From Planctomycetota bacterium (GTDB lineage Bacteria; Planctomycetota; Planctomycetia; Pirellulales; Pirellulaceae), in NCBI GenBank assembly GCA_014238905.1, contig JABAAE010000017.1:1-64000 (forward strand): a stretch of DNA of 64,000 bases, given 5' to 3'. The translations under genes and the position numbers were made by a program. Position 1 is the stretch's first letter. Each line of letters opens with the position of its first letter. Of the stretch, positions 62,557 through 64,000 are shown one piece after another. A model generated the notes under the pieces. The model was not told the origin of the DNA. It worked only from the letters and a program-made list of their open reading frames with translations, and made no database searches.

Positions 62557-63852
62557 ATGGGGCATCGTCGTCATTTTTTGAAAAAGGTTTCTGCTGCCGG
62601 AATTGGAACCGCTTTTTTAACGACGAATCTACCTGGGAAAAGTCGCTCGGCCTTAGAAACGGTCAATATTGCGTGTGTTGGTGTGGGTGGAAAAGGCTCC
62701 AGCGACATGGGTGAAACGGCTGTCAACAACAATATTGTGGCGATTTGTGATGTAGACGATGGTCGATTGGCAGCAGCAGCAGGACGCTTTCCCAAAGCGA
62801 CCAAATCTAGTGATTGGCGAAAACTGTTGGAACAAAAAGATGTTGATGCGGTGACCGTATCGACTCCGGATCACATGCATGGTTCGGTTTCATTGGCGGC
62901 GATGGAGTTGAACAAGCACGTTTATACCCAGAAACCTTTGACCAACACTGTGGCAGAATCACGTGACTTGGCGAACATGGCGAAAAAGCAGGGCTTGGTA
63001 ACCCAGATGGGCACTCAGCATCATTCCTCTGCGCGAATAAAGAACGCCGTCGAGCTAGTTCAAGGAGGCCATATTGGAGCGGTCAAAGAGGTGCATGCCT
63101 GGACAGATCGTCCTGGGAATTTTTGGAAACAGGGATTAAAGAGGCCGGAAAAGTCTGATCCTGTTCCTGCCAATTTGAATTGGGACCTATGGTTGGGAGT
63201 GGCCCCCAAACGAGGATTCGTTTCCGAGCTCTATCATCCATTTCACTGGCGGGGATGGTGGGATTTTGGAACCGGGGCCCTGGGAGACATGGGATGTCAT
63301 ATCTTCGACCCGGTTTTTACAGCTTTGAAGTTGGGGGCTCCGAAGACCGTTTCGGCCAAAGGCCCTGCCCCCGATTCAGACAGTGGACCGCTCTGGTGCG
63401 AGGTGACTTATACTTTTGCAGCTACTCGCTTTGCCAAGGAAGATTGTAAGGTGGTGTGGTATGAAGCGGGGCGTTTACCTCCAAGGGAAATAATAAACGC
63501 TCCAAAAAATTGGCAGGGAAGTAAAAACGGAGTTCTCTTTGTCGGGGAAAGAGCCAACGTTTTCGTCGGTTTTCCAGAAAAAGCCGAGTTGTTTCACGAG
63601 GGTGAATTGGCAGGTGTTCAGATGCCAGAAAACAGCGATAACAATCACTATCAACAGTGGACCGAAGCTATCAAGGGGAACGGCAAGACATCCTGCCCCT
63701 TTTCCTATGCCGGGCCCATGACCGAAGCGGTATTGCTCGGTAATGTTGCCTTTAGAAGTCAGGCTAGGTTGAAATGGGATAAAGAAAAAATGACGACCGG
63801 CGATCGATCCGCAGATCGATTGTTGAAACGTGACTTCCGTCAAGGTTGGTAG
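62557..63852 (+). CDS. Tat-exported Gfo/Idh/MocA-family oxidoreductase
   Basis: 431-residue oxidoreductase. The N-terminus MGHRRHFLKKVSAAGIGTAF carries a twin-arginine signal (RRHFLKK), so the folded, cofactor-loaded enzyme is exported. The Rossmann motif is VNIACVGVGGKGSSDMG. The catalytic-region lysine is in YTQKPLTNTVAESRDL (EKP variant reading QKP). HWRGWWDFGTGALGDMGCHI is the strongly conserved segment of planctomycete secreted members. NAD(H)-linked oxidation or reduction of a sugar is typical for the family; substrate unknown. A GGGAGG site supports the ATG at 62557. Confidence 0.95.
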   Translation: MGHRRHFLKKVSAAGIGTAFLTTNLPGKSRSALETVNIACVGVGGKGSSDMGETAVNNNIVAICDVDDGRLAAAAGRFPKATKSSDWRKLLEQKDVDAVTVSTPDHMHGSVSLAAMELNKHVYTQKPLTNTVAESRDLANMAKKQGLVTQMGTQHHSSARIKNAVELVQGGHIGAVKEVHAWTDRPGNFWKQGLKRPEKSDPVPANLNWDLWLGVAPKRGFVSELYHPFHWRGWWDFGTGALGDMGCHIFDPVFTALKLGAPKTVSAKGPAPDSDSGPLWCEVTYTFAATRFAKEDCKVVWYEAGRLPPREIINAPKNWQGSKNGVLFVGERANVFVGFPEKAELFHEGELAGVQMPENSDNNHYQQWTEAIKGNGKTSCPFSYAGPMTEAVLLGNVAFRSQARLKWDKEKMTTGDRSADRLLKRDFRQGW

Positions 63853-63915
63853 TTTTTTGAAGACTGAAGAAGCCGCTGATCGGCGACACCTCATGGCATT
63901 AACACCAAGGATATA

Positions 63916-64000
63916 ATGAAAGTTCCATCCACTGCTTTCCTGATTTTCGGCTTGCTGGGCATTCTAGTGGTGCCAGCGAGAATGATTCGCGCCGTCGAAA
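63916..64000 (+). CDS. Start of a secreted protein (partial)
   Basis: The ATG at 63916 follows an AAGGAT site and opens a frame to the window end (28 codons). The visible residues MKVPSTAFLIFGLLGILVVP form a signal peptide. The remainder lies outside the window, so no function can be assigned. It follows the Tat-exported oxidoreductase by 63 bp in the same direction and may be co-transcribed. Confidence 0.6.
   Translation, partial: MKVPSTAFLIFGLLGILVVPARMIRAVE

Overview
The window looks like chromosomal DNA of a planctomycete (Pirellulales-like). The evidence is the gene content. It has a DUF1549/DUF1553 protein, two very large secreted dehydrogenase proteins with a C-terminal c-type heme domain, a sulfatase, a DUF1080 protein and secreted Gfo/Idh/MocA proteins. 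It also has a FlgI-like lipoprotein, a UVR-motif protein and an HTH-receiver hybrid of the planctomycete type. Many genes lack a Shine-Dalgarno sequence, several use TTG starts, and genes are spread over both strands with little operon structure. I see no rRNA, tRNA, CRISPR, IS element or prophage.

Layout. 0-2 kb: a 15-bp tandem repeat at the left edge touching the stop of a DUF1549/DUF1553 gene. 2-8.3 kb: a large secreted protein of unknown function, then a likely operon of a BshB1-like deacetylase, an alpha/beta hydrolase, a TraB-like protein and a TerB-like protein. 8.8-18 kb: RhlE helicase, aldehyde dehydrogenase, a 1535-residue SGNH/propeller/HEAT/cupredoxin/cytochrome c fusion, and a divergent TauD-like dioxygenase. 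18-25.5 kb: a lipoprotein metallopeptidase-like protein, UVR-motif protein, small membrane protein, ArfB, PQQ-propeller protein, sulfatase, and an AhpD-like gene interrupted by one in-frame TGA. 25.9-38.7 kb: BY-kinase-like ATPase, condensation-type acyltransferase, FlgI-like lipoprotein, SMC, HTH-receiver regulator, a secreted oxidoreductase-like protein, and a thioesterase/crotonase fusion. 38.9-48 kb (minus strand): ceramidase-like protein, esterase/dehydrogenase/cytochrome fusion, ClpC with its terminator, and a TPR membrane protein. 48.5-64 kb: ThiD2-ThiE, tungstate transporter tupABC, glycine decarboxylase gcvP with a divergent LysR regulator, a DUF1080 protein, adenosine kinase, cobalamin-dependent methionine synthase, a Tat-exported Gfo/Idh/MocA protein, and the start of another secreted protein.

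The most notable observation is at 24812-25453. Two reading frames on the minus strand lie in the same frame, separated only by a TGA codon. That codon sits exactly where the second cysteine of the AhpD CxxCxxxH redox motif belongs. A stem-loop with a G in its apical loop follows 20 nt downstream. This is the pattern expected of an AhpD-like selenoprotein with a bacterial SECIS element. Ordinary gene calling would split it into two fragments or call it a pseudogene.

Functional links are mostly local. GcvP, MetH and adenosine kinase all serve one-carbon and methyl-cycle metabolism. TupABC implies tungstate use. The two dehydrogenase/cytochrome fusions, the sulfatase, the DUF1080 protein and the oxidoreductases fit a periplasm-centred polysaccharide-degrading lifestyle.
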